From Methylocella tundrae (GTDB lineage Bacteria; Pseudomonadota; Alphaproteobacteria; Rhizobiales; Beijerinckiaceae), in the NCBI RefSeq assembly GCF_901905185.1, contig NZ_CABFMQ020000131.1:62001-126000 (forward strand): 64,000 nucleotides of DNA, read 5' to 3'. Below, piece by piece: positions 1-8,511 of the stretch (positions are counted from its first letter, which is position 1; each line of letters starts with the position of its first letter). A program made the translations under genes and the position numbers. Below the pieces are notes generated by a model. That model was not told where the DNA came from, did not search any database, and was given only the letters and a program-made list of their open reading frames with translations.

Positions 1-339
1 CTCGTCCACGCCAAGAGAAATGTCGAGCGGCTTATAGTCGGCGCCGTACTCTTTGCCAGCCCACATATCCTTGAACGGGATGCTCGGGCGTATGCCATTG
101 TAGGAAACTTCGGCCTCGTCGCAGCGGGTGACTGCCCGCGTAAGGGCGTCGTGTGCGGACCGATGAGCTTCGATCAATCGTAGGAGTTCTGACGAGACCG
201 CAGCCTCCACGGGAGCGGCAGCGGCGATCGTCGCCAACGACGCGCCCCCGGCAATGCCCATGCCAAGTTTCGCGAGGGCTGATCTGCGGTTGAGATTTGG
301 CAAGCCGGCATCGGCTGCCGGAACGGTGCTGTTCGGCAT
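1..339 (-). CDS. Hypothetical exported protein, C-terminus outside window
   Basis: An open frame runs from an ATG at 339 leftwards off the window edge, so only the first 113 residues are visible. The N-terminus has a twin-arginine-like stretch (NRRSALAKLG, about residues 17-26), a glycine/alanine-rich hydrophobic core and an Ala-x-Ala-type end near residue 45, which together look like a Tat or Sec signal. The mature part begins with a helical LLRLIEAHRSAHDAL segment. I know similar short proteins only as hypotheticals near mobile regions of Rhizobiales. It is divergent from the gene at 439. No function is assigned. Confidence 0.6.
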   Translation of the reverse strand, partial: MPNSTVPAADAGLPNLNRRSALAKLGMGIAGGASLATIAAAAPVEAAVSSELLRLIEAHRSAHDALTRAVTRCDEAEVSYNGIRPSIPFKDMWAGKEYGADYKPLDISLGVDE

Positions 340-370
340 TGTGGTTGCTCCATAGAAGCTGTTAATATGG

Positions 371-418
371 CTTCGAGCATCACTTGTAGATTGACTTCCA
401 GCATCACGTCAAGCATCG
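371..418. promoter_or_regulatory. Divergent intergenic region with AGCATC repeats
   Basis: Between the divergent starts at 339 and 439, the octamer AGCATCAC occurs at 376-383 and 400-407, and a shortened AGCATCG at 412-418. Spacing is 24 and 12 bases, about two turns and one turn of helix. That would suit an operator, but no cognate regulator is visible, so this is only a suggestion. Confidence 0.25.
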
Positions 419-438
419 TTTGGGGAATAGTGATTTTT

Positions 439-666
439 ATGGAGCAGGACAAAGTGCGCGAGAATCGTTTGCGCCGGGCGGCTGACCGGCAAGGGTACAG
501 ACTCGTCAAAAGCCGAAGCCGAGATCCGCGCGCTGTGGACTTCGGCCGCTATGCCCTAGTCGATGCTCAAACCGGAGGCGCTGTAAATCCCGCTCTTGCG
601 GACCGATGGACATGCAGTTGGACCCTCGATGAGGTTGAGGCGCACCTCGGCGGCATCGAGAAATGA
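439..666 (+). CDS. Small conserved hypothetical protein
   Basis: A 75-residue basic and polar protein. The frame stays open upstream to 367, but I chose the ATG at 439 because the extra 24 residues are low-complexity Ser/Thr/Ile translated from the repeat region. The sequence has an Arg-rich N-terminal helix (ENRLRRAADRQGYRLVKSR) followed by a beta-rich part (FGRYALVDAQTGG) and a closing acidic helix (LDEVEAHLGG). I recognise this pattern as a widespread small protein of alphaproteobacterial islands with no assigned function. It has no membrane segment or signal. DNA binding is possible but unproven. Confidence 0.5.
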   Translation: MEQDKVRENRLRRAADRQGYRLVKSRSRDPRAVDFGRYALVDAQTGGAVNPALADRWTCSWTLDEVEAHLGGIEK

Positions 667-894
667 GCTTATATTGTACATAGAACAGGCATGTTTTCGT
701 ACGATCTGCGATGGGACGAAAAAAATGAATTTTTGCGGGCCATTCAGCATGCTCTCGTCGCGCCGCTCTCTATGCTGTGACCGGCTTGTCGCCAAACGAG
801 GACAGGGCTGCGCAGATCATATACTATCTGGCTTTGACGATAACTGCGTACCAGACAGGGCTAATCTACCTGTGGAGCGTCAGGCTAAGAAGGG

Positions 895-1434
895 ATGGCT
901 AAAATGAATCTTGATTCACTCGAAGCTGGTATTCTTTCCAACTGCAAGCCTGGCGAACTGATCAAGCTTAAACTAGGAGAGCAAATTTATTTGGCGATTG
1001 TCACCGAATTTGAACGCACGCCATCAGACTATCGTCCAATTGTCATTCTGAACCGCCCGGACAGTCCGTTCATCATGAATGCAGCGGACTATGGGCAGGT
1101 AATAGTATTACGTTATGGTGATCGCTACGGCATTAGAGTTGATCAGCATTCTGAATTCTTTCTTGGTCAAAAGGCCGAATCCCGCAAATCTGGCTTAGTT
1201 CTTATGGCTCAGTCGAACGGCGAATCGCGGGCATATCTGCGCGCCGACGTTACTGGCGTGGTTGATAGCATTGTTCGATTCTATGACTTTCAAGATGGGA
1301 TCTTGAAGAGCCAGGCGGGCGTCCATCGCGTCACCTTGACGGGCTGGTCGATTTGGCTTGAGAATTCTTATAGAGAGTCCGTCGAGCACTCTGCCATTTT
1401 TTCTTTTGGCACGTCAGATCAGGCCGTTCCATGA
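895..1434 (+). CDS. Hypothetical protein, 179 aa
   Basis: This starts at ATG 895 behind an AAGAAGGG sequence that serves as ribosome binding site; a second in-frame ATG lies at 904. The protein is soluble and beta-rich (repeated patterns such as YRPIVILNR, GQVIVLRYGDRYGI and SGLVLMAQS) with no signal or membrane segment. Base composition is less GC-rich than in the flanking genes, which suggests acquisition. It stands alone on the plus strand between the edge genes and the minus-strand phage block. I do not recognise the family. Confidence 0.5.
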   Translation: MAKMNLDSLEAGILSNCKPGELIKLKLGEQIYLAIVTEFERTPSDYRPIVILNRPDSPFIMNAADYGQVIVLRYGDRYGIRVDQHSEFFLGQKAESRKSGLVLMAQSNGESRAYLRADVTGVVDSIVRFYDFQDGILKSQAGVHRVTLTGWSIWLENSYRESVEHSAIFSFGTSDQAVP

Positions 1435-1504
1435 GCCGAGGCGCTGAATGCGAAAGCAACCCAGCGCCTAACCGTATCGCGGTCCAATCGAAGACACCGC
1501 CCTT

Positions 1505-1921
1505 TTAGTCAACATGCGCAGCGGTTAGCAACGCGCTCTGGTTGTCGTCGAGACCAACCTCGCGAGCCGCTGCTTTGGCCTCAGGCGAGAGTCCGGCGAT
1601 CTTGTCGGAGCGCCTCGCTTCGGTCCGCTCGATGCCGAGTTCGCGGACAGCCCTTCGGACGCCTTTATCATTAGGCTGTATTCCTCCTAAAGGTGGGGCA
1701 AGTTGCCCCACCTTATCAGTCAGCCCGATCCACTCTGAGATAAGCTCGCTACGCTCCAACGCCGTCAGCTCGGCGCGGTGTAGGTTCTCCGCGATCTCCC
1801 ACAGGCGCGCTTGTTCGTCAGGCTCATCATAAAGGGTAAGACAAGGTATCTCGGACCATCCAAGTTTCTTAGCCGCCGCCAGTCGATGCGCGCCGGCGAC
1901 GAGGGCATACTGTCGTCGCAT
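1505..1921 (-). pseudogene. ParB-like nuclease domain protein, N-terminally truncated
   Basis: The 138-residue frame contains the second half of a ParB/Srx-type domain: LVAGAHRLAAAKKLGW (the GxRRLxAA-like box, with His in place of the first Arg) and an ENLHRAELTALERSE helix, both typical of phage and plasmid ParB-like proteins. The first part of the domain, which normally carries the conserved partner-recognition strands, is absent, because an in-frame TAG lies just upstream of the ATG at 1921. The C-terminus also stops abruptly after LDDNQSALL. It sits directly downstream of the tape measure gene. I read it as a remnant. A short functional protein cannot be excluded. Confidence 0.6.
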
Positions 1922-1950
1922 CGCTGCGCCGCCGGCTCCCTAACGCGCCA

Positions 1951-3768
1951 TTAAACCGCAACAAGGTTGATGTCAGGCGGCGACCAAGACGCATAGCTGT
2001 CGTAATATGGCGCCCGTGTCGGATACATCGCGCTTTGCATCTGGATCTTGGTGACAGCCTGCTCGACTTCCTGCCCGTCCACATGAAAATGCACGTGAAT
2101 GGGCTGCTCGCCTTTGCCGGGAGGGCCGGGCGTGTAGCTATTTTTGTGATACAGAGGTGACTGGGGGTCTGTCCCTGCATTGGACCCGTACATGCCACGC
2201 TTAAACCCACTGGGCGTCTGGTCATGCAGGAATTTCATAAAGTCGGCAGGAAGATTATTTATCTTCTCGACGAACCAAGAAAGCCCATCCCCGACGGCAT
2301 GGAGAACGCGGTTCGCACCCTCCCAATTTAGCGCGGCAAGCGCGGTGATGGCCGTCGCTATGCCGGCGACGCCTGCTGCTGCAGCTCCCGCGCCTGCGAA
2401 CGACGCAAGGCCAAGGATCACCGCTGCGCCGCCAAATGCTGCGAAACCAGCAGCTACCACCACCAAACCCTCACCGATCTGTTTTATCGTTTCCGGGTTC
2501 TTGTTCGCTAAGTTTCCGATGCTGGAAAACATATCGGTGACGTTCTTCATGACCGGGATCGCCGCCTGCATCAAAGGTGCGCCGATCGCCTCCATCATGG
2601 ATTTATACTGCGCATTATACGCCTGTTCGACACCGACAGGATTGTTGTTTGTAAATCCAGCGTAAGCCGCGTTCTGATCCTTGACCTCCCCAGCAAGGCG
2701 CATATCCTTGTCAATTTGCTGGCGAAATCCAGGAGCGCCCCACATCTCAACGGCCTTGGACGCATTTCGGTTAGGCGCGATTTTGGAAAGCAACTGCAGA
2801 AACTCAGACTCGTCGCCATGAGCCATTTTCATGAGGGCTGGATAAACAACATCATCGATCCAGCCGGGAAGATCGCCCGCATGCTCGCGTGCGCCGACCA
2901 TCGCGCCGGGCTGCAATTGCAGTCTGCCGCCGCCGAACCCGGTCTTTGTCGTCTTGCTCATGTCAATGAGGCCGGCCTGCGCCAAGACTTCCGCCTGCTG
3001 CTTCGAAAGCGTCGTCGCTCCCGTCTGCAACTGCTGAAGCGTCATCGCAACCGTGCCGGCCGTCGAGGCTCCTAGATCGGCCATCATGACCGCCATCGGA
3101 CCCATGGCTTTTTCGTCGGCGTTAATCCACGCCGTACCACCTCGCCGCGCGAAAGTCTGGAAGTCCTGCGGCGTCAACTTGCCGCCAAATGCCGTAATGA
3201 ATTTATAGGCGGTGTCCGTAAATGCGTCTAGCTTTTCAGGGTTTGTGGCGATGCCTTTCATTTCCGCAGAACGCATTATTTTGTAAAATTCAGTTCCTCT
3301 GCCGCTTTCGCCTTTTCCTGTAGTGCTGGCGATCAGCGCGTCCATCTTGAGCGCTTTGCCCGCGAGGAGCGCCGCCTCGTCGGTGGTCCCGGTAACGCCA
3401 CGCAACTCGCGAACGGTTTTTAGGTATTCGTCAGCGGAGGAAGTCGGGATCGCCTTTGCAATTTTCTCATAATACTCGGCCGTAAGCTTCAGTGTATCAA
3501 GATGAGAAACGCCCATGCGCTCCATCTGGTCTTGCTGGTTGAGCAATTCCTTGCCGGCGCTCGCGACATGCGCGAGGCCCTTCACAAGCTCGACCGAACC
3601 CCAGATGGCCGCAGCCCCGGCCATTACGGTCTTGATACGAGTCCAGCCGCCTTCAACGTCTTTGACGCGAGCGTTGAGATTGGCTAATTCGTTGGAGAGC
3701 GTCGCGATAACTGGCGACAATCCGTTGACGGCGGATAACTTAACCGCAACTTCATAGGGAATTGCCAT
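1951..3768 (-). CDS. Phage tail tape measure protein
   Basis: 605 residues from the ATG at 3768, preceded by AGAGG; a longer frame to 3852 is open, but its extra residues look non-coding. The N-terminal third is helical (an ATLSNELANLNARVKDVE segment). The middle is polar and contains TPQDFQTFARRGGTAW and GASTAGTVAMTLQQLQ, which are characteristic of tape measure proteins of small tailed phages. There is a long hydrophobic Gly/Ala membrane-like segment (around residues 440-490), and a His-rich tail contains HVHFHVDG. The protein sets tail length and helps eject DNA. At about 600 residues it is short, implying a short tail if it functions. Confidence 0.8.
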   Translation of the reverse strand: MAIPYEVAVKLSAVNGLSPVIATLSNELANLNARVKDVEGGWTRIKTVMAGAAAIWGSVELVKGLAHVASAGKELLNQQDQMERMGVSHLDTLKLTAEYYEKIAKAIPTSSADEYLKTVRELRGVTGTTDEAALLAGKALKMDALIASTTGKGESGRGTEFYKIMRSAEMKGIATNPEKLDAFTDTAYKFITAFGGKLTPQDFQTFARRGGTAWINADEKAMGPMAVMMADLGASTAGTVAMTLQQLQTGATTLSKQQAEVLAQAGLIDMSKTTKTGFGGGRLQLQPGAMVGAREHAGDLPGWIDDVVYPALMKMAHGDESEFLQLLSKIAPNRNASKAVEMWGAPGFRQQIDKDMRLAGEVKDQNAAYAGFTNNNPVGVEQAYNAQYKSMMEAIGAPLMQAAIPVMKNVTDMFSSIGNLANKNPETIKQIGEGLVVVAAGFAAFGGAAVILGLASFAGAGAAAAGVAGIATAITALAALNWEGANRVLHAVGDGLSWFVEKINNLPADFMKFLHDQTPSGFKRGMYGSNAGTDPQSPLYHKNSYTPGPPGKGEQPIHVHFHVDGQEVEQAVTKIQMQSAMYPTRAPYYDSYASWSPPDINLVAV

Positions 3769-3781
3769 CTCTATTCCTCTT

Positions 3782-3880
3782 TCAACGATGATGATGCGGC
3801 GGCCTGATGCGAAAGTTGCGGCCGGGATTCTTCTTGAACCACGCGCGATCAACCACGCCGTTCTGGATCAATGCAAACAT
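3782..3880 (-). CDS. Small phage ORF, 32 aa
   Basis: The ATG at 3880 opens a 32-residue frame that ends at 3782, filling the gap between the tail fibre stop (3884) and the tape measure start (3768). It reads MFALIQNGVVD followed by RAWFKKNPGRNF and ends in HHH. The WFxxNPxRxxRxR pattern occurs in small hypothetical phage proteins. The tight packing in the operon supports it as a real gene or the shortened remnant of one. Confidence 0.4.
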   Translation of the reverse strand: MFALIQNGVVDRAWFKKNPGRNFRIRPPHHHR

Positions 3881-3883
3881 TGG

Positions 3884-5653
3884 TTAACCCACCTCGGATA
3901 CGAGCACGAAACCGGGTTGCCCCGCGCGGCCATACGGATTGCCGGTCGGACCACCGTCGCCGCCTGCGCCGCCACTGCCAAAGAGACCAGAGAGATAAGG
4001 CACGCCGCCGGAGCCGATGACAACGATCGCTCCCGCCACATTGCCGTTCGAAAAGCCGGGGCTTCCCGCGCCGCCCGAGAACCCATACCCACCTGCGCCG
4101 CCAGTTCCGCCCGCCGTCCCGATCGCGCCAATCGCCGTCATTAACGATCCGAAAGACGACATGCCCCCATTGCCGTTCGATCCGGCTGCAGCTCCGGCTC
4201 CAACGGTGACGGCAATGCCAACACCCGGCGTCACAGGGAAATAGCCATAGCGGTATTCGCCCGCGCCGCCCCCCTGACCGGCCGTATAGCTGCTGCCGCC
4301 GACATTGCGGCCAGCGGCGCCCCCAGCCCATTGCTGCACAAGAACGAGGGAGCCGACTGGCGTAAACGTCCCGCTTGCTGTAAAAGGAACAATGCGCGAA
4401 ACGCCTTTCGGCAGCGGGTTCAAAAGCCGCAAATTCGTCCCGTCATAGAGGAACTGCGCTGCATAACCGCCAACGTTACTCATTTCGCCGCCCGATAGCG
4501 TCGCGCCGCTGGTGTTCAGGACAATGTTTTTCGCGCCTAGACCATTAAAATTAGCGGTGGACGCCGTTGTATTCGGATTAGCGATTGTAATTTCGTAAAG
4601 CGCCCCGGCAATGTAGGACGTGATGGCTGGCGAGACTGTTGCGACAATCGCGTTCGCCAACCCCGTATCGACGCCGTAATAGGTTCCAAAGCTCTGGAGG
4701 CCGGGACCCGTCAATTGCCAATTCGTGCCGTTGAAATCGAGATCGAGAACCATCCCGATTTTAATAGCCCCCGGCGCAAGCTGATTTCCGTATCCGTCAA
4801 GGATCGGAACCGCGCCAGAGATGCCATTCAGATTGAGCGTGACGTTGCCAGTATTCGTCGCCGTGGCGAGAATCCGTACGCTGAGATTGGAAAGAGAAGC
4901 CGGAGCCGGTGAGATGCTTGCCGTCAGCGCATTCGCTGTGCCGCCTGCGATGGCGAATGTCCATGCGTTCGACTGGACGTCATAGGGGATAGCGGGGAGC
5001 GTCGCGGGAATAAACGGCGCATTGGAAATCGGACTGATATTGCCGGACGAGATAGCGGTCGCGCCATTGGCTACGGTGACGACAAAAAGCCCTGTCCAGC
5101 CCGCATCGGCGGTTGGCGTAACCTGCGTGCCCGTTGATGCGGCTATGCCAGCTTTGATCTGATAGGCGACGGCTCCGGCGCGCACCGTGCTTTGGGCTGC
5201 GCCTGACCCCGTTCCACCGACTGGAGGGCCATAATAGGGCGAGCTCGGAGCGGTCGAGTTGTAATAATTCAGGACCATCGTCGATGTATCGGAATCCTGA
5301 TATTGGACTTCGACCAAAAACGCCTGGCTGTATCCTGTCGTCGCCGGAGGGGTGATGGTCAGCGTGACGGGATCGAGCAGGATGCCCTGCTTCATGATCG
5401 TATGCGCGGTATCGGCCGGGAGCGCGGACAATGCCGTCTGTTCAAGGTTTTCGAGCTGATAGATTTCGCCCGCGCCAAGAACAACGGCGAGAGACGCCAC
5501 GGTCGTCGGGGAGCAGGTAAAGCCATTGACGATCGTGTTCGTGCCGAGAACGCCAGCGACGAATTTAGCGAGCGCCGTCATCGTGAACTGGCCGAGATTG
5601 AGGACGTCCTTGGACGAAGGGACCGCCCCCGCGTACGTAATTACCCTATGCAT
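3884..5653 (-). CDS. Phage tail fibre / adhesin with glycine-rich tip
   Basis: 589 residues starting MHRVITYAG at 5653. Residues 1-150 resemble virion-attachment domains of tail fibres (LNLGQFTMTALAKFVAG, then a beta-rich LVEVQYQDSDTS segment). The middle is Thr/Ser/Asn-rich beta repeats (TGNVTLNLNGISGAV, DFNGTNWQL). From about residue 425 the C-terminus is dominated by GGxGG runs and ends in GRAGQPGFVLVSEVG, the organisation of polyglycine-sandwich receptor-binding tips. It should bind the host surface. The gene lies immediately upstream of the tape measure gene. The fibre type is inferred from composition and position. Confidence 0.75.
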   Translation of the reverse strand: MHRVITYAGAVPSSKDVLNLGQFTMTALAKFVAGVLGTNTIVNGFTCSPTTVASLAVVLGAGEIYQLENLEQTALSALPADTAHTIMKQGILLDPVTLTITPPATTGYSQAFLVEVQYQDSDTSTMVLNYYNSTAPSSPYYGPPVGGTGSGAAQSTVRAGAVAYQIKAGIAASTGTQVTPTADAGWTGLFVVTVANGATAISSGNISPISNAPFIPATLPAIPYDVQSNAWTFAIAGGTANALTASISPAPASLSNLSVRILATATNTGNVTLNLNGISGAVPILDGYGNQLAPGAIKIGMVLDLDFNGTNWQLTGPGLQSFGTYYGVDTGLANAIVATVSPAITSYIAGALYEITIANPNTTASTANFNGLGAKNIVLNTSGATLSGGEMSNVGGYAAQFLYDGTNLRLLNPLPKGVSRIVPFTASGTFTPVGSLVLVQQWAGGAAGRNVGGSSYTAGQGGGAGEYRYGYFPVTPGVGIAVTVGAGAAAGSNGNGGMSSFGSLMTAIGAIGTAGGTGGAGGYGFSGGAGSPGFSNGNVAGAIVVIGSGGVPYLSGLFGSGGAGGDGGPTGNPYGRAGQPGFVLVSEVG

Positions 5654-5700
5654 GCTTGTTTCCTATCGTTTGTAAGTGCGACGCCTCTCACGGCTCTCCC

Positions 5701-6291
5701 TCACGCAATGATGGCTGGAGCAGCCGCCGCCGACTGACGTCCAAGCTCATCAACGATGGCTGCTTTATGCTCCTTGATGGCGCCGACATCGGCAGGCGTC
5801 AGTGGCGCCGCCTTTGGCGCGCATATACTGCCATCAGCAAGCGTCAACTCGATGCCGCGACCGCGCAAACTCGACAGGAATGCGACAACATCGAACGCCC
5901 TCGACTGCGCCGCGCGCACAGCGTCGAATACACCGAGATCGCGCTGAAGTTTCTCCTGCTCAGAGTTGCGGCCGATCTCCAGCGTGCCGTCATCGTGCGC
6001 ATGCATCCGCTCAATCGGCGTCGCCGAGGCATATCGATCAAAGATCCAGATCGCTTCTTTCATCTTTTGGATGGCTACCGGAAGATGAAGCGTCGGGGCA
6101 TTTTCGAGCGTGCTTTTGTATAGCCGCCAGAGCCGAGGATTGCCCAAGGGTTCGTTCGCCGGATCACAGCGCCACGCTCCCTCGAAGGCGCGGGTGAGGC
6201 GGTCCTGAAGTTCTTTGAGAACCGCGATTTGTTCGGTCGGAGCCGGCCCCGCCATCGGCTGGCGCAAATTCTCTGGATTTAGCAAGGTCAT
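5701..6291 (-). CDS. Phage-associated protein with TubC-like docking end
   Basis: 196 residues from the ATG at 6291, which overlaps the stop of the upstream gene by 4 bases (ATGA), so the two are translationally coupled. The body is helical and charged. The C-terminal 55 residues (LRGRGIELTLADG, then LTPADVGAIKEHKAAIVDEL) match the small alpha-beta-beta-alpha shape of TubC N-terminal docking-like domains, which recur at the ends of phage and plasmid primase-like proteins. Its function here is unknown. It belongs to the run of coupled genes after the terminase. Confidence 0.6.
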   Translation of the reverse strand: MTLLNPENLRQPMAGPAPTEQIAVLKELQDRLTRAFEGAWRCDPANEPLGNPRLWRLYKSTLENAPTLHLPVAIQKMKEAIWIFDRYASATPIERMHAHDDGTLEIGRNSEQEKLQRDLGVFDAVRAAQSRAFDVVAFLSSLRGRGIELTLADGSICAPKAAPLTPADVGAIKEHKAAIVDELGRQSAAAAPAIIA

Positions 6292-6467
6292 TTTGGTTCT
6301 CCACCGTTCTTTTTCGGCTCGCCGCAAAGGCGTTCGATCTCGGCCCTCGACGCGGCAGCCCTCTGTCGCTCGGTGCGCTTGACGCCCGCCCGGTCCATTT
6401 CAGTCAAGGCGCGCTGCCACTGCTCGTCGGACATCTCCCGCGCATGCTTTTGGGTGTCTTCGGTCAT
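6288..6467 (-). CDS. Small phage hypothetical protein
   Basis: 59 residues (MTEDTQKHAREMSDEQWQ start) from the ATG at 6467, which overlaps the stop of the gene at 6464 by 4 bases. Its own stop overlaps the next start by 4 bases. It is very hydrophilic, Arg/Glu-rich and helical. The coupling on both sides supports expression. I see no recognisable domain. Confidence 0.55.
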   Translation of the reverse strand: MTEDTQKHAREMSDEQWQRALTEMDRAGVKRTERQRAAASRAEIERLCGEPKKNGGEPK

Positions 6468-7093
6468 GAAATACTTCCAAATAAATTGTTGATGATATGA
6501 AGCGGCACGCTCGCCTTGCGCTCGCACCACCATGTGACCAGGGCGACAGGTAGGCTCAGCCCGCCAATGGCGCCGTCACGGGCGCTTTCAAGTTCCGCCG
6601 CCAAGGCCGACGCTGCCGGCATGTCTTTGGCTATCCTCAGCCTGCCGGCGTCGAGGACGACGGCCAGCGCAGATCCAAGGTTGTTTCGAGGAATGCTGAA
6701 ATTGAAATCGCCGTCACCGGTTTCATTCGCGCCTTCGCTGACGGAAACGTTACATGAATGTATGCCAGCCTTGCGCAGTTCCTTCGCCACTGGCCGGCCA
6801 ACCGCGGTCAGGTCAGCGATGAGCGAAGGCGAGTGTTTCGCCGGCAGCAATGCCGACCTCAGCCGATGAAGCACATCGATCTGATCGGTGTATGGTCCTT
6901 GCGCTTGATGAAGATGCACGACGCCGTATGTTGTAGGTTGAGGCTGATCGTCCACAACATGTCGCATGCGCTCAATGACGGCGATGCTCGTTGGCATGCC
7001 GACGCCGCCGAACTGAACGCCGATGACGTAACCGACGCGGGATGTCCAACTGTCACCCAAAGATGCCTCCGACAAAGATCGGCTTGACGTCAT
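6464..7093 (-). CDS. RNase H-fold terminase-nuclease-like protein
   Basis: 209 residues. After a short N-terminus, YVIGVQFGGVGMPTSIAVIER has the shape of the first acidic strand of RNase H-fold nucleases (YxIGxDxG), but the usual Asp is replaced by Gln. Further on, SLIADLTAVGRPVAKELRKAGI matches the second strand (vDxTGVGrPv), with Asp retained in ADLTAVG. Similar proteins sit beside terminases in alphaproteobacterial phages. The start overlaps the terminase C-terminus by about 40 bases. The missing first acidic residue suggests a structural rather than catalytic role. This is inferred from motifs only. Confidence 0.6.
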   Translation of the reverse strand: MTSSRSLSEASLGDSWTSRVGYVIGVQFGGVGMPTSIAVIERMRHVVDDQPQPTTYGVVHLHQAQGPYTDQIDVLHRLRSALLPAKHSPSLIADLTAVGRPVAKELRKAGIHSCNVSVSEGANETGDGDFNFSIPRNNLGSALAVVLDAGRLRIAKDMPAASALAAELESARDGAIGGLSLPVALVTWWCERKASVPLHIINNLFGSIS

Positions 7094-8498
7094 GGGTTAA
7101 GGCCGCCTCGACGGATGCCTTGCGAAATGAGCGGGCGCCGCCAACAGCCAGCGTAATGACGCCGCATACTGCGTTGGCAAGGTCGTCATGGCCGCCCGGA
7201 GGATGGTCGATGCTGTCCCTGCCGCCGCGCGCTGTCCGACGCTCCAGGCTACAGAGTTCGGCAACCAGCTTTGGGTGGTCAAGAAACCGCACCTTGCCGG
7301 AATTGAGCAGCGGCAAACTCTCGCGATAGAGATCACTTTTAGGCTTAGCCGATTGTTCGCAGATAATTCCCTGCCGCATGAAGGCTTCGGCCACAAACTC
7401 GCTGCCCCAGCGGTCAGCCGTCACGCGCCGAATACCGTAGCGCTTCAATGTCTCGGCGAATTCCGCGACCACGCTTTCGGGCGAGAACGGCGGCTTAACG
7501 CCGCGCAGACAATCCAGGACGGCAACATCGCCCTCGGCGTGCGCGATCGCCATCGTCATCGCGTCCTGCCCACCGCCACCCGCCGCGTCGACGAATGCGA
7601 GATGGGCGTGAGACGGCGGAAGCTCAAAGCATCCGGGCTCGATCAGACTTTCGACGACATCAACCGAAACAAACGCCTCAAGGTCGGTTCGGAACTGCGC
7701 CCCATACTCAGCCGCGGCAGCAGCCGGATCGCGCTCGAATTCGCCGTCAACAAATGATTGAGGCACGGCCGGATTCATGACACGCGTCGCCGCTTGCCAT
7801 ACCAGATTCTGGGCGTCAGCCTTTCCATGCCACTTCCGGTAGGCATCCCAAAGCAAGCCGCGCCGGGAGTAAGGCGATGACGCGATGATTGTCATAGCGT
7901 CATCGCCGAAGGTCGCCATAGAGGCGCGAATGGCGTTAAAGACTTCGACGTCGGGGTTCGCGCTGTCTTCTCGCCTCCAAAAGGCGACTTCATCCAGCAA
8001 TGCGACGCAAACCGAACGGCCACGCACCGTCCGATACGAACAGGTCGCAACCTCGATGACGACGCGGCCCTTGAGCTCAATGCTGTCGGCGGTTTCGGAC
8101 TCGACAAGCTGCGACAGCATAGGAGCGGCAACGATACCTGATATGTAGCGCCGCAGGATCTTGGCTTGTTCCCGATCGGCCGCGACCAGCAGAATGACTG
8201 CACGCTCGCCAGGAGCGAGGTTGGCGCTCCAGTCTCGGAACAGGCCGAAGTAGCACGCCAAAAGCGCCATGACGAAGGTTTTGCCGCCTCTGCGCCCGCA
8301 AACGAGCCAGAGAAATCCAAAAGCCGCGACAGGAGCCTCAGCGCGGCCCGTACAGTCGCGAAACAGCCGAGCGCCGTAGTCGTCGAGGGGCAAGCCGAAG
8401 AGAGCCGCCAGCAGCGCTCGCCAAGCCTTCCACGACTCATGATCGCGAATGGCGGAGCCGAGCAGATGCGGGTCGTCGATGGCCTCAAGGATATTCAC
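7053..8498 (-). CDS. Phage terminase large subunit
   Basis: 481 residues if started at the GTG at 8498, 13 bases after the stop of the upstream small ORF; the frame is open to an ATG at 8636, but those residues overlap that ORF and look non-coding. The ATPase motor has Walker A CGRRGGKT (residues 67-74) and Walker B VALLDEVAF (Asp169-Glu170). The nuclease domain has an acidic strand AFVDAAGGGG (Asp304) and HDD (437-439) near the C-terminus. It packages DNA into procapsids and cuts concatemers. All key residues are present, so the motor looks intact, although no portal or capsid gene follows. Confidence 0.88.
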   Translation of the reverse strand: MNILEAIDDPHLLGSAIRDHESWKAWRALLAALFGLPLDDYGARLFRDCTGRAEAPVAAFGFLWLVCGRRGGKTFVMALLACYFGLFRDWSANLAPGERAVILLVAADREQAKILRRYISGIVAAPMLSQLVESETADSIELKGRVVIEVATCSYRTVRGRSVCVALLDEVAFWRREDSANPDVEVFNAIRASMATFGDDAMTIIASSPYSRRGLLWDAYRKWHGKADAQNLVWQAATRVMNPAVPQSFVDGEFERDPAAAAAEYGAQFRTDLEAFVSVDVVESLIEPGCFELPPSHAHLAFVDAAGGGGQDAMTMAIAHAEGDVAVLDCLRGVKPPFSPESVVAEFAETLKRYGIRRVTADRWGSEFVAEAFMRQGIICEQSAKPKSDLYRESLPLLNSGKVRFLDHPKLVAELCSLERRTARGGRDSIDHPPGGHDDLANAVCGVITLAVGGARSFRKASVEAALTHDVKPIFVGGIFG

Positions 8499-8511
8499 CG
8501 TGCGCTGAACC

